Source of the DNA: a virus
DNA: 27,714 nt
Virus record (IMG/VR): IMGVR_UViG_3300006749_000090
Coordinates: 1-27,714 of that record
Reading direction: 5' to 3' (one strand)
Every line of letters begins with the position of its first letter. Positions within the stretch are counted from its first letter, which is position 1. Under the pieces are notes generated by a model that saw nothing but the letters and a program-made list of their open reading frames with translations, made no database searches and was not told the DNA's origin. Shown here piece after piece: positions 8,793 through 18,231 of this stretch. Position numbers and translations under genes: made by a program.

Positions 8793-9185
8793 TCACTCCG
8801 ACCATCGACCGAAGGTACCGCTCACGTTTCTCATGTTCGTGTTGGTTCGTGCGGGAATGACTGTTCCCTTCAGAACTTGTGGACGTGCGGAGGGGTCTAG
8901 TTTTGCTCCCCTCTCATTGAACTTCATGATGGGAACCCCACCTGCGAATTGCTGGACTCCATTGTAATCAACCACGTTCTCTGACTTGCGTATCTCACGT
9001 GTGATATCCGTGTTGAGGTAGTCTGCATATTTGACTATCTCAGAAAGATGGAAGCGAGATGAGGCAGCGTCGTTGCTCTCAAGCGCCTTGTTCAAACTGT
9101 CCATATGGACAGACATTTTTCTAGCCATTGGGTCCATTTTGTGTAAGTCCATAGCGAATACCTGCCTGTTCCACATGGGCCTCAT
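8793..9185 (-). CDS. 130-aa unknown head-region protein
   Basis: Directly follows the portal gene. Residues 15-60 are predicted helical (MDLHKMDPMARKMSVHMDSL). The C-terminal half contains VVDYNGVQQFAGGVPIMKFN and a basic, Asn/Arg-rich end. There is no clear ribosome site before the ATG at 9185; an in-frame ATG three codons on is possible. Position suggests a head or connector component. I do not recognise a family. Confidence 0.65.
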   Translation of the reverse strand: MRPMWNRQVFAMDLHKMDPMARKMSVHMDSLNKALESNDAASSRFHLSEIVKYADYLNTDITREIRKSENVVDYNGVQQFAGGVPIMKFNERGAKLDPSARPQVLKGTVIPARTNTNMRNVSGTFGRWSE

Positions 9186-9193
9186 TATTTAGT

Positions 9194-10999
9194 TTAAGCG
9201 CCTCTGAGCCTTCTAGCGTCGGAAATTCTCTTCTGATTTTGCTGTGCCATTGTGGCTTGCGGTCCACGTTGCTGCACGCTGCTGATGGGTGAACCTGAAC
9301 CCATACTTGTACGATTTTGCGGAGACGGCATTCCCCTGTTTCTTAGACCGACGCCCTGACCGCCGGGAACTGGTGGTGGGACTGGCATACCGGGTGGACC
9401 TGCACGTGGTGTGCCGGGTGGCATCGCCCCCGGAGGTATGCCCGGTGGCATACCGGGTGGCATACCCGGAGGCATGGGTCTACCCGGAGGCATACCGGGA
9501 GGCATACCGGGAGGCATACCGGGAGGCATACCGGGAGGCATGCCCGGTGGCATACCGGGTTGTGCACCGGGTTGTGGCTCAGGCTGCTTCTGATAGATGA
9601 AGCGAATATCCCTCTCGCTTCCCTCTTCCAGCATCTCAGGCTTGTAGCCGAGCATCATCATGCGCTGTGCGAGATTGACCTCCATCTCATCTCGGCGGAG
9701 TCTGGTTATCTCATCCTCCTCCTCGTTTGGATAGAGAGTGAGTTTCCAGTCCGTTACGCCCATCTCCTTGAGCATGCGCGGGAATAGTACATCTGTGTAC
9801 ACCTTCTGACCGAACTCGACGGCTCTGTTGGTGACGAGAATCTGCATTCCCTCGTTGTTCAGGCCACCGCTCTTGCCGTTGTCTATCATGAATATGTTGC
9901 TGACGCCGTAGAAGGCGGACATGCGTGCGCGTATCTCATCGCGCACAGCGATGTACTGCATCTCTTCCAATGTGTCCATGAACTTGACCCAGTTGACTCC
10001 GCCTCTCCCCGTAGCCGATTCTATGCCGACCTTCGGGATGTAGTGCGGGTCACGCTCCATCTTCTCATCGACGGCCTTCCAGAATGACTTCATGGATTCC
10101 AAGTTGTCAGTGGTGACAGAGATGATTCCCTTGGGCGACCTTCTCTTCTGATATGCGGTGTAGAGATAGTTGTCCATCGCTGTGAGTGTCATAGCCTGTC
10201 GCCAAAGCGTGTTCACAGGGCTCTTGCCGTACAACTTGGATGGATTGTACTTGCTGATGTGTATGACCTCCCCCTCAAGGAAGTACTGGGTCTTGCCGCT
10301 ACCTGCCATGTTCACATAATGCACGTCTTGCATCTTGTTCCCGCAGACCTCGCATGACTCCTCCTGACCGGGATATGCCACTTGGTCACGGTGTATGGGA
10401 CATACCTTGTACCTGCCACCGCGAACACCACGCTTGTCTGAGACGATACGCATGAAGATAGGGTCACCGCGAACGACCTCTTTCACACGGTAGAACAGAA
10501 TCTCGCTAGTCTCGGGGTCAACGTTATACTCCTTGATGAGAATGAGAAAGCCGTCATCCACGACATTCAGGTCGTGCTCCACCTCTTGCAGCACGTGCAT
10601 GAAGGACTGCTCCATTGAGTTGGTCTGTCGTAGCAGCCACTTTGGGTAGATGAGTTGCTCGATTTCAGGCGCTCTCACAGGTCCCTCGCACAACTTGCAC
10701 ACATCCACATTGTCGCTGTGCTCCTCCCCGCACGACGTGCATACGCGTTGGAACCTCTTCTCCCAGTAGTATCCCCTCCTGAATATCTCCTGAGATAGTT
10801 TGGAAACTATGGTTCGTAGAACGAGATTCTCATGCGTCACAGCATAGAGTGCTGGTATGGTGATGCCCTGAGCCATTACTGGTTCCTGTATGCCGGTGGT
10901 GTAGAGCGGCATCGTTGGCTCAGGAGTGCTGCGCCTTCGGAAAGGCTCGGAGAGAGCCGATAGGAAACGAGAGATTCTGCTGCCTTCTTCCTCTGCCAT
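9194..10999 (-). CDS. portal protein with zinc knuckles and collagen-like tail
   Basis: About 601 aa. The portal ring is the gateway for DNA packaging and the head-tail joint. The core ([20 protein letters not shown], then [13 protein letters not shown], then a long helix-rich segment to ~470) matches phage portal patterns, and it follows the large terminase. Two Cys clusters are inserted: Cys88/91/102/105 and Cys201/His204/Cys217/Cys220, both consistent with zinc knuckles. Residues ~480-540 are a PPGM repeat, followed by a basic Ser/Gln-rich end. ATG at 10999 overlaps the upstream TGA by one base and has GAGGG 6 bases before it; a GTG one codon earlier is possible. Confidence 0.85.
   Translation of the reverse strand: MAEEEGSRISRFLSALSEPFRRRSTPEPTMPLYTTGIQEPVMAQGITIPALYAVTHENLVLRTIVSKLSQEIFRRGYYWEKRFQRVCTSCGEEHSDNVDVCKLCEGPVRAPEIEQLIYPKWLLRQTNSMEQSFMHVLQEVEHDLNVVDDGFLILIKEYNVDPETSEILFYRVKEVVRGDPIFMRIVSDKRGVRGGRYKVCPIHRDQVAYPGQEESCEVCGNKMQDVHYVNMAGSGKTQYFLEGEVIHISKYNPSKLYGKSPVNTLWRQAMTLTAMDNYLYTAYQKRRSPKGIISVTTDNLESMKSFWKAVDEKMERDPHYIPKVGIESATGRGGVNWVKFMDTLEEMQYIAVRDEIRARMSAFYGVSNIFMIDNGKSGGLNNEGMQILVTNRAVEFGQKVYTDVLFPRMLKEMGVTDWKLTLYPNEEEDEITRLRRDEMEVNLAQRMMMLGYKPEMLEEGSERDIRFIYQKQPEPQPGAQPGMPPGMPPGMPPGMPPGMPPGMPPGRPMPPGMPPGMPPGIPPGAMPPGTPRAGPPGMPVPPPVPGGQGVGLRNRGMPSPQNRTSMGSGSPISSVQQRGPQATMAQQNQKRISDARRLRGA
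9430..9560. repeat. 12-bp tandem repeat encoding PPGM
   Basis: Repeats of a 12-bp unit (GGAGGCATACCG on the plus strand), perfect over about 9485-9540 and imperfect to either side. They encode the Pro-Pro-Gly-Met tail of the portal. Such an array can change length by slippage in 4-residue steps without shifting the frame. Confidence 0.9.
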
Positions 11000-12135
11000 C
11001 ACAATCCCTCAGACCATTTTGTTACCGTATCGGCATCTATTCCCCATTCAGCGAGTAGGGCGTCAGACTTGGTTGTATCGTCTGACCAGTTCCTATACTT
11101 GACCACTTTCATCAACTCCTCCTTCCGTACTTTGTCTTCCTCATTCAAATATGCTAGGACGGCTCTCGCTTGAGTTTTCTTCATCTGTAGATGTGGTTCA
11201 AGAGCAGTTAGAAGTTTGCGAATGTCTGCCTTGGAATAGAACTGTAGTCTATGCTGGCTTCTCTGACTGTCCTTGTACACCTTCTGGTCCAGTTGCAGTA
11301 TGCCGCAATCGAGAGTCTTTCGCAGATGCTCGCAATGAGCGCGACCTCTGGTGCCAGTCGCTATGAAACCGGCTCTGGGCTCACCCCTCCCTGTGATGGA
11401 TATGTAGCCGTCTGCATCTAGGAAACCGGCAGCGTATGCGATTGGGTCCTTCAGTATGAGACCGGAGGAGTCTGCCTTGACGAATGTTGACCTGCCTGCT
11501 CCGTCCATGATATCGACCTCCTCCCCGTACATGGAGAGAATCTTCGCTAGTTTGTTGCTGGTCATGCTCTTGGTCGTGAGGTTCTCCTCATGCAGTCTCT
11601 CGTAGATGCCACGTGCTGTCATCGCGCCGTTCTGCTCTAGGTACTCAGATGCCTTCCTCACCATGAGCGCGTCCTTCTCTGATAGACGGTCTATCTGGTG
11701 TAGGGTGTTCTTCCACATCATCTTGGCATCCCTCCTACCTTGCATGGCCTTGACCCAAGCGTCCTTCTCATCATCTCCCCATACATCATCGAACTCCTCA
11801 AGTTTAGCGAGTATCTCCTCTGACATCTCCCACTGCCTGAATGAGCGCAGCAGGTTCACCTTGCGTGTGTCAGCGAACTTCCTGAGTGCCTTCATGTCAC
11901 GCTCGGACGGGGAGAACGCTCTGACTATGCGTGAGTTGTCCTCCAACCAGTCGTGCATCTTGATGGTGTTCTCAAACTCAAGCGCCTTGATTGTCCTGAT
12001 ATCCTGAATCAACTCATCTATGTCGCCCTTCTGGTCCTTGTTGGTTCTCCTGCTCTTTCTCAGACGCTTGACAATATCGTTGGCAGTGCATCCCATATGG
12101 GACTCAAACCATCCGTCTCCCGTCTTTGAGAACAT
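10999..12135 (-). CDS. LAGLIDADG homing endonuclease-like protein with HTH region
   Basis: 378 aa. Residues 235-243 (AAGFLDADG, followed by YISITGR) are a clear single LAGLIDADG motif, and the following ~90 residues fit its alpha-beta DNA-binding fold. With one motif, the enzyme would act as a homodimer. Residues ~150-210 resemble a winged helix (AMTARGIYERLHEE... SNKLAKILSMYG). The N-terminal 140 residues are helical and basic. It sits between large terminase and portal, a position where mobile or packaging-linked nucleases are common. It could be a mobile element or have been recruited for packaging. Upstream, a 20-codon frame in the same phase ends in TGA immediately before the ATG. Confidence 0.8.
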   Translation of the reverse strand: MFSKTGDGWFESHMGCTANDIVKRLRKSRRTNKDQKGDIDELIQDIRTIKALEFENTIKMHDWLEDNSRIVRAFSPSERDMKALRKFADTRKVNLLRSFRQWEMSEEILAKLEEFDDVWGDDEKDAWVKAMQGRRDAKMMWKNTLHQIDRLSEKDALMVRKASEYLEQNGAMTARGIYERLHEENLTTKSMTSNKLAKILSMYGEEVDIMDGAGRSTFVKADSSGLILKDPIAYAAGFLDADGYISITGRGEPRAGFIATGTRGRAHCEHLRKTLDCGILQLDQKVYKDSQRSQHRLQFYSKADIRKLLTALEPHLQMKKTQARAVLAYLNEEDKVRKEELMKVVKYRNWSDDTTKSDALLAEWGIDADTVTKWSEGL

Positions 12136-12194
12136 TCAACTACACCACATTGCACTGTTTTCATTGCAGTCATTGATGTATGTGGTATTGTTAT

Positions 12195-13670
12195 TCATGG
12201 TACCATCCACCCGCTACTCTTCGCATCCGAGTCAAACCAATTATCAAAGTTATCCATCACATCGTCCAGCAGGACTACTGTTCCCTTGAACTCCTTAGTG
12301 GCCCAGTTGGCGAGCGCTAGGCTCATAGCCAAGTCGTCATTGACGCCGACGCTCTCCAGCCTGCCGTTCTTCTGCATTCCGAAGCGATTCAGTTCCTGCT
12401 CGACCTTGTGCGTGTACTCACGGCTTCTCTCATTGCCGTACGGGAGTTTGATTTGCCCCTGTTCAAACGCAAGGAGAAGCGACATGAACAGTGACTCTTT
12501 CTTTGTACGTGTGGTCATGAAGACCCTGATTGGCATGTCTGATGCCATCTCCCTCATCTCAGCCTCCAGCATTCTCTGGAAGTTGTTCCCCTCAAGTTCT
12601 ATGAGGTCGGGTTGAAACTTGTTGTTCAGGATGACCATCATCCTCTTCTGAGCCAATGAAGACATACCACGCTCATGCACGACGTGCACAATCTGCTTGA
12701 TGTCCTCATCAGGCAATGTCCTCATCACAGTCATGGCTGTGAAGTCAGCGTTCTTGTCGGAGGATATGGCGGGGTCATGCCCGATGAAGTGCTGTCCCCA
12801 CACACCGTCCGGCTCCCCCTCCTCGTTGTAGTTCGTGTCTGCCCTGTCGAGCAGGACCAGTTCACGGTCCCTTGCATTCTCAAGTATGTCCATCGGGAAC
12901 ATGCTCGCCACGTCGTGTATGGGCTCGCACAGGTACTCGCGGCTGAACTGTATCGCAGGCATGGAAAGACGCCTCTGCTCAAGAGAGTCCAAATCCCAAC
13001 GCTCGGGCCAAAGCGCCACTCCCTGTGCGTTGATTGCCGGGTAGGTCTCGACCTGAAACGTCTCCTTCTGCTCCAACTCCGCATACAGGTCGTTGTAGGA
13101 GAACGGTGTTCCGACCATCATCAGTCGGCTGGTGTGGTGGAGGACGGGGAGCAGGACGCCGTAGAACCAGTCTGCCGTCCTCTGCAACTCGGTCCCGCTG
13201 GTGCCCCACAGGATGTCGTCGCACACAACGACGTCGGGGTGGAAACCACGAGTCGCACCGCCCACCGACTTAGCCATGATACGCGAGCCGTTCGTGAACT
13301 CAAAGTAGGACTTGGCCCAAGGCTTGCCCTCGGGCTTCAGACTCCTTAGAATATCTGTGCTGTCGATGTTGTTCCTGATGAAGCGCATATGCTCTAAGGT
13401 CTGCTCCAACGAGTGGGAGAAAATCATGATGTGCGTTCCGGGGTTGAACGCCGCCAGCCACAGCGCGTACGACATGAAGAACACGGACTTGCCATGGTCA
13501 CGAGAAGCCTTGACGCAGTAGTACTGATTCTTGTCGAGACCCGTGTCCCAAGACTCGTGATGGTTGCTGAACATGAATCCGAGCACGTCAACGAAGAAGT
13601 AACGGAACGACTTCTTGCACATCTCCCGGTCCATCTCTAGGACGAACTGCTCCATGTCCTCCGTGGGCAC
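12195..13670 (-). CDS. terL: terminase large subunit
   Basis: 491 aa, the DNA-packaging motor with ATPase and nuclease domains. Walker A is residues 54-62 (KASRDHGKS), Walker B is VVVCDD with Asp151/Asp152, and the coupling motif is MMVGTPFSYND near 184-195. The C-terminal RNase H-like nuclease shows Asp299 (FIGHDPA), Glu358/Glu360 (LIELEGN) and Asp445/446 (VNDDLAMSLALA). The start is GTG at 13670, supported by GGGAGG 9 bases upstream; the first in-frame ATG, five codons on, is too far away. The SRDHGKS form of the P-loop resembles those of archaeal tailed viruses. It is uninterrupted, with no intein. Confidence 0.95.
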   Translation of the reverse strand: MPTEDMEQFVLEMDREMCKKSFRYFFVDVLGFMFSNHHESWDTGLDKNQYYCVKASRDHGKSVFFMSYALWLAAFNPGTHIMIFSHSLEQTLEHMRFIRNNIDSTDILRSLKPEGKPWAKSYFEFTNGSRIMAKSVGGATRGFHPDVVVCDDILWGTSGTELQRTADWFYGVLLPVLHHTSRLMMVGTPFSYNDLYAELEQKETFQVETYPAINAQGVALWPERWDLDSLEQRRLSMPAIQFSREYLCEPIHDVASMFPMDILENARDRELVLLDRADTNYNEEGEPDGVWGQHFIGHDPAISSDKNADFTAMTVMRTLPDEDIKQIVHVVHERGMSSLAQKRMMVILNNKFQPDLIELEGNNFQRMLEAEMREMASDMPIRVFMTTRTKKESLFMSLLLAFEQGQIKLPYGNERSREYTHKVEQELNRFGMQKNGRLESVGVNDDLAMSLALANWATKEFKGTVVLLDDVMDNFDNWFDSDAKSSGWMVP

Positions 13671-13676
13671 GAATCA

Positions 13677-14279
13677 TTACCTCCCAGTCACCTTTACGTT
13701 ATCTCTTCTGAGTCCACCAAGATTAGTTTCCACATCTTCGTTATCGTCATTTTCTGCTAGAGCGTTTTGGTCTTTTAGTGCTTCTTTTGCTTCTTCACTT
13801 GATATTGCATTTAAGCGAGTATTAGCGGCTTCAACAGGATTCGGTGATGCATGTCTATTATCACCAGTGCTTGCATTAGGTGATGCAGGACTTGTTGGAC
13901 TATCGAACTCACCCAAGGTGGTCTGCCTCTGCTTTGGTTTCCCATAGTTGTCAATGTAGTTTCCAAGCCCGCCTAGATACCTCTCCGCTGGTTGTGCCAA
14001 ACCGTATGTCGTATACCCACTTAGACCAGCACGACCGAGTGCGGTGAGACCATCGCTTTGATTGTCATCTGCGAGACTGCTGAGTGCGCTCCAAGCAGCA
14101 GCGGCAGGTGCGATGTACCTACCTAACTGAGCGCCCATTTGTCCATATCTTCCAAGGCCCATTCTCTCCTCATCAGTAAGACCGCCACTGCTATTGAGAT
14201 TGATTTGTGGCATGAAACTGCTACCTGTAGCAGCCATTCCAATATCAGGTGCCTTCCTGATGACGTAGACCTTGCCCAT
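13677..14279 (-). CDS. 200-aa unknown protein upstream of terL
   Basis: Unknown. Residues ~40-110 are Gly/Ala/Tyr-rich (GRYGQMGAQLGRYIAP, AGLSGYTTYGLAQPAERYLG) and could form amphipathic or membrane-associating helices. Residues ~118-125 read QTTLGEFD, which resembles a PCNA-binding PIP box, and a near copy (QTSLGQFD) occurs in the protein at 22934-23719. The C-terminal third is acidic and probably disordered. The start ATG follows the previous stop directly, with GGGGGTGAG upstream. Confidence 0.65.
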   Translation of the reverse strand: MGKVYVIRKAPDIGMAATGSSFMPQINLNSSGGLTDEERMGLGRYGQMGAQLGRYIAPAAAAWSALSSLADDNQSDGLTALGRAGLSGYTTYGLAQPAERYLGGLGNYIDNYGKPKQRQTTLGEFDSPTSPASPNASTGDNRHASPNPVEAANTRLNAISSEEAKEALKDQNALAENDDNEDVETNLGGLRRDNVKVTGR

Positions 14280-16550
14280 CTACTCACCCCCGAACGTGAC
14301 CTTGACGACCTTGACCAACTCCTCGGGGTAGCCGAAACTCTTGGTGAGCCTCTGCCAGTCGCCCTTGGCGCTGTAGATGAGGCGTATGTCCTGCGGCGCT
14401 ATCCCCATCTTCTTGGCGAACGTCGAGATGTCGTGCTCGGAGGCTATGGACAGCGAGGATGATTTGTTCATCACACCGTCATCGAGACGCGCTTCGCGCA
14501 TCTGTAACGACTCCATGGCCTTGACCAACCTGTCCTCCGACTTCATGTAATCTGTGAGTTGAGTCTGCACAGGGGTATTTGGTAATACCTGCATCGTATC
14601 TCTATATTGGCTGACTTGTGTTGGTGTGTATGGACGTGTACGTTCCGGAAAGGGTGATTGGAGTATCCTCTGTATCTGCTCGTCACTGAGTTTTGGTAAT
14701 TTTGCACGTGCAGCGAGTATATCAGGCGTCATGGACCTCATGGGCGGTCGCACCATCTGTGTCGTGTCCTGTGCAGGTGCGGCTTGTGCAGGCGCGGCCT
14801 GTGCAGGCGCGGCCTGTGCAGGTGCGGCTTGTGTAACCGGTGGTTGTGTGATTTGTGCAGATTCGGATGGTTGTGCCGTATCGACGTACGATGGTTCGTT
14901 GAGCGGTGAGTATGGTATGTGCTCGGGAACCCCCTGACCGCTGACATTCAGCCTGATGCCTCCTGTTGGTATCGCTGTCGTGGGCAGTTCCTCGGGCACG
15001 CTGAAATCGGTGTTCTGACCCATGCTGTCTGCGATGTACTTGCCCATGGCACTAATCATGCTTCTAATCATAGGTGCTTGTGCCCTTGATTTCTCATTGA
15101 GTTTGATACCGTGTTTATCAAGCAACTCAGGTGGGATGGGGGTGTGCCTCAACCTTGAGTTCGCCTCGCCCTCTCCAGCCTCCTCATGGATACCGCTCAA
15201 TAGAGCAACTGCTCCCATGTTGCCCATGTTGTAGTGGGAGCCGGAGCCCCTCTTCCCGGTCTTGGCTGTTCCTATGTACCCGCGGAGCCCCTCAAGGCCG
15301 AGTGAGTTCTCGTCCTCCTCTCCTGTGTGTAACTCCGTGACGGCATTCGCTAGTTTCTTGTGGAATGACTTTCCAGTCGTCCTTCCGAAGAGTTTCATGA
15401 ATGCAGGGTATCCCTGTAGGTGGTTCAGTAGTGCTTCCCTCTGTTCTGGACTTGCCAGTATTCGCGAGAGTGGGACTTGCCCAATCATGGCATCATTGAG
15501 TTCTGGGTGTTCAAGGAAATTGATGGTCTGCTTGACGGTTTTATTCGCTAGTGCCTGTCCTATGTAATCTGGATGGCCCGAGGCACCGAGGAGCATCTCA
15601 CGTACCGCACCTGCGGTGCCTCCTTCTCCTTTTCTCGTCTTACCCACCCTCTGCATGAAGAACTCATCAGGAAGGTGGTCGAGGAAGGCCACCCCATGCA
15701 TGTTGTCGAATAGCCTCTCAACTGGGAAACCTGCTTGCTGCAACCTGTCGATAGTCATGTTGGTACCGCTCGCCCCTCTCCTCCCACCATGACCTGTTGG
15801 GTCTGTGAATCCCATCCTATACTCCTCTCCACTCGGTGATGTTCCGTATGACATCCAATCGCTCTTGATATGAGGATAGAACAGGTAGTTCATCGGGCTC
15901 TGTGGATTCTTATGCTCACCGAGTTCCTCCTCGCTCAGACCGAGTTCGCTCTGCATTATCTCCCTGAGAGCATCACCGAAGTGTATGGCTCCCGAGTCGA
16001 TGAAGGTCCCGAGTCGATGGTCGTCACCGTGGTAGTTGGTGTAGTGGGTTATCTTCCTCTTATTACCGTCATGTGTGATGTAGTGCTGCCTGTCACGCCT
16101 CGTGTCCTTTCCTTGATACTGTGATACGCCTATCTTCCTGTGCTCTGGGCTGTAGAAGCCCTGTAGGTGATTGTCCTCCGGGTGGTCCTCGTTCGTCTTT
16201 GCTATCGCCGCGTTTATGAGTTCCACTGGGTTAGCATTGATACCCTTCGATGCTAGGAACTCACCGAGATTCCTTGCAGCAGCGTCGATTGGGTGGTAGA
16301 ACGTGCTTCCAGTCTCTTGGTGGTGATAGGCCATTTCTCCGTGTTTACCCGCCTTCGGAACACCGGGTATGAGATTGCCGATACCGGTATCAGCGTTGCC
16401 ATGCGTACCTGTGTGAGCGACGGCAGGTGCATCCATGATTCCTCCCATGGCACCCATGGCCTCAACGGGTGGGTGGGTCTGAGGACGTCTCTCCCCATCC
16501 CAGAATAGGTAGTTGCCATCGCTCTTGCGAAAGTAGTACGGGCTAATCAT
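14280..16550 (-). CDS. 756-aa unknown structural-region protein
   Basis: Starts by ATGA overlap. Residues 1-470 are Gly/His-rich and hydrophilic, with phrases such as HPIDAAARNLGEFLASKG and QGYPAFMKLFGR; the latter echoes TGYPAFIEMLRDYY in the 1693-aa protein, so the two may share a distant theme. Residues ~574-594 are an (AAPAQ)4 linker. The C-terminus (STFAKKMGIAPQDIRLIYSA) looks like a small helical domain. No family is recognised. Its place beside the packaging genes suggests a virion or head-tail component. Confidence 0.65.
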   Translation of the reverse strand: MISPYYFRKSDGNYLFWDGERRPQTHPPVEAMGAMGGIMDAPAVAHTGTHGNADTGIGNLIPGVPKAGKHGEMAYHHQETGSTFYHPIDAAARNLGEFLASKGINANPVELINAAIAKTNEDHPEDNHLQGFYSPEHRKIGVSQYQGKDTRRDRQHYITHDGNKRKITHYTNYHGDDHRLGTFIDSGAIHFGDALREIMQSELGLSEEELGEHKNPQSPMNYLFYPHIKSDWMSYGTSPSGEEYRMGFTDPTGHGGRRGASGTNMTIDRLQQAGFPVERLFDNMHGVAFLDHLPDEFFMQRVGKTRKGEGGTAGAVREMLLGASGHPDYIGQALANKTVKQTINFLEHPELNDAMIGQVPLSRILASPEQREALLNHLQGYPAFMKLFGRTTGKSFHKKLANAVTELHTGEEDENSLGLEGLRGYIGTAKTGKRGSGSHYNMGNMGAVALLSGIHEEAGEGEANSRLRHTPIPPELLDKHGIKLNEKSRAQAPMIRSMISAMGKYIADSMGQNTDFSVPEELPTTAIPTGGIRLNVSGQGVPEHIPYSPLNEPSYVDTAQPSESAQITQPPVTQAAPAQAAPAQAAPAQAAPAQDTTQMVRPPMRSMTPDILAARAKLPKLSDEQIQRILQSPFPERTRPYTPTQVSQYRDTMQVLPNTPVQTQLTDYMKSEDRLVKAMESLQMREARLDDGVMNKSSSLSIASEHDISTFAKKMGIAPQDIRLIYSAKGDWQRLTKSFGYPEELVKVVKVTFGGE
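14771..14830. repeat. 15-bp tandem repeat encoding AAPAQ
   Basis: Four head-to-tail 15-bp units (GTGCAGGYGCGGCYT on the plus strand) encode an Ala-Ala-Pro-Ala-Gln linker between the N-terminal bulk and C-terminal region of the 756-aa protein. Confidence 0.9.
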
Positions 16551-17830
16551 GCTGTAGGACCCCCGCGATGCTCGGGGTGCACACCGAAGGCACGTGAGTC
16601 ATTCGTGGCGTCTTCTGTGCCCCCTTCAGGCCGCGAGGTGTTGTTGAAAGTGTTAGAGCGGTGCTTCGGCTTGTCCTCTCCAGCACCGTTCGTGTCCTTG
16701 GTTCCCATGCCCTTGCTGGTGGTGTCTTTCGTTCTTAGAGCCCTTCTCATCTGCCTGATGAGCGCTCTGAGTTCAGCCTTGTCTGAGAATGACATCCCCC
16801 TCGCTTTCATGAGGGTGGACCAAGCATCATCCATGGGCTCGCTCATGGCGAAGGCCATAGGGCTGCTCTGCTGATTCGATACTGCCATGGCTTGCATACC
16901 CGGATTACCACCGCGAAGTCCCATCCTGCTGACTCCTGATAGACCGCCTCCCGGCGTTCTTGGTCTTCTGAGGTGTGGGCTGCTGACTGCTCCCGACATC
17001 CTAGGTGCGTGTATCCTCGGTTTGCTTACAGAGACACCGGGGAGTCTACCACCACCGGTCTCACCTGCGAAGTAAGAGCGCTGCCCGTATCTCCTCTGGG
17101 ATGCTGTTGGGTTCCTTATGTTCCCTATTCTCCTCCTAGCCTCCTGTTGCCCAAGATACTCACGATATGCCGCAGGGTCCTTGGACTTGGGTTGCTTGAC
17201 TGCCACACCACGGTGCTCCATCTCAACTGCCTTCGGAGCGTCCATCATACCAGTTAGTTTGCCTCTCTTGACCCCTCTTCTCTGCGCCTTCGCCCTTCTG
17301 TTCGTGGCGCCCTTTGGACCTAGCGAGCCTCCCGGTGGTGCGTCGAACTGACCTGTGGATGGTCTCCATTCACGACGTGCCTCGTCCTTCCTCTGCCTAT
17401 CGACGTTCATCTCCTTCAGGAGAGTGGACCATGCGTTGTCCATAGCCTCGCCCATGGCGAACATGTTTCCTCCAGCGGCACCGGGTCCTTTCGCTCCCAT
17501 AGCCAAACTGGTCATGAAGCCGCCGTTGCCGGGTGGTCCCGTTATCGCTGACAACTCACGGTCTGCATCGATTTTCTCAGAGTCGTCAACCCTCTCGTCC
17601 TCTTCGGGCGGAAGGTCGCTCGGTCGTATCTTGATATGCTTGACCTTGCTTCTCTCCCTCTTCTCCCGCTCCTTCTTGCGCTGCTTCTTCTCGTAGCGCT
17701 CGTCACGAGCCTTGCCATCCTCGGGAGAGTACGTATCCTCCTCGTGATTGTTACGGTACATGTGGGAGGATTCAGACCTCGGATTGTACATTCGGGTCTC
17801 GCTTCCACGGCCCATCATACCCTCGGTCAT
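16547..17830 (-). CDS. 427-aa basic protein with two AMDxAWSTLxK motifs
   Basis: Unknown. Residues 40-70 are a highly basic helix. Two homologous segments, FAMGEAMDNAWSTLLK (~124-139) and FAMSEPMDDAWSTLMK (~327-342), frame a long Arg/Gly/Pro-rich middle (~140-320). A motif of this form recurs in several small proteins elsewhere in the window. The protein may bind DNA or line the inside of the head, given its charge; this is inference. ATGA overlaps at both ends show tight coupling with its neighbours. Confidence 0.65.
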   Translation of the reverse strand: MTEGMMGRGSETRMYNPRSESSHMYRNNHEEDTYSPEDGKARDERYEKKQRKKEREKRERSKVKHIKIRPSDLPPEEDERVDDSEKIDADRELSAITGPPGNGGFMTSLAMGAKGPGAAGGNMFAMGEAMDNAWSTLLKEMNVDRQRKDEARREWRPSTGQFDAPPGGSLGPKGATNRRAKAQRRGVKRGKLTGMMDAPKAVEMEHRGVAVKQPKSKDPAAYREYLGQQEARRRIGNIRNPTASQRRYGQRSYFAGETGGGRLPGVSVSKPRIHAPRMSGAVSSPHLRRPRTPGGGLSGVSRMGLRGGNPGMQAMAVSNQQSSPMAFAMSEPMDDAWSTLMKARGMSFSDKAELRALIRQMRRALRTKDTTSKGMGTKDTNGAGEDKPKHRSNTFNNTSRPEGGTEDATNDSRAFGVHPEHRGGPTA

Positions 17831-18231
17831 GCCTCTACTCCCGCGTACACACTTATTTCATTTTTGAGTCTGCTGGAGAGTCCCTCGTAGAACTCCTTGA
17901 CGAAAGACGGGCTGACGAAGCACCTTGCCATCGAGTCGCAGAGAAACTCAAAATTCGACAGTTCCTTCATGAGTTTCTCGCGTATCTCAAAGACATCGCG
18001 AGGCTCATCGGTGTCCTGTAGATTCTTCATCAGGTCCACTATCTTGAATATGCACTCGGTGTTGTCCAAACCTCTCTTGAAGTTCATCATCGAGTAATGG
18101 TTGAATCTGTCAACCACATTGACGCAGTAATCCAAGAAGAGAGGCAGGTCCGTGTCATGGAGGTTGTAGGAGGAGACGTAATGCCTATGACCGGGGTGGG
18201 ATATCTGCATCAGGTCACTGATTGATATCAA
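17827..18231 (-). CDS. 134-aa helical unknown protein
   Basis: Mostly helical with scattered Cys residues. No family is recognised. The first codon is TTG (18231), overlapping the previous stop as TTGA and preceded by AGGAGGAAGAGG, so a TTG start is credible; otherwise ATG at 18210 would shorten it by seven residues. The end overlaps the next gene by ATGA. Its position beside the putative small terminase suggests a packaging or connector role, but nothing in the sequence proves this. Confidence 0.6.
   Translation of the reverse strand: MISISDLMQISHPGHRHYVSSYNLHDTDLPLFLDYCVNVVDRFNHYSMMNFKRGLDNTECIFKIVDLMKNLQDTDEPRDVFEIREKLMKELSNFEFLCDSMARCFVSPSFVKEFYEGLSSRLKNEISVYAGVEA

Noticed and set aside
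9289-9600. Repeat-rich frames on both strands over the PPGM array, considered as a CRISPR-like array
   Set aside because: The repeats are contiguous 12-bp units without spacers and are explained by the Pro-Pro-Gly-Met tail of the portal.
12675-13349. Long plus-strand open frame (224 codons) opposite the terminase
   Set aside because: It lies wholly inside an unmistakable large terminase, and its product looks like a reverse-strand shadow with no ribosome site.
12195-13670. Intein in the large terminase, suggested by the adjacent LAGLIDADG protein
   Set aside because: The terminase reads through without interruption, and the LAGLIDADG gene is separate with its own start and stop.
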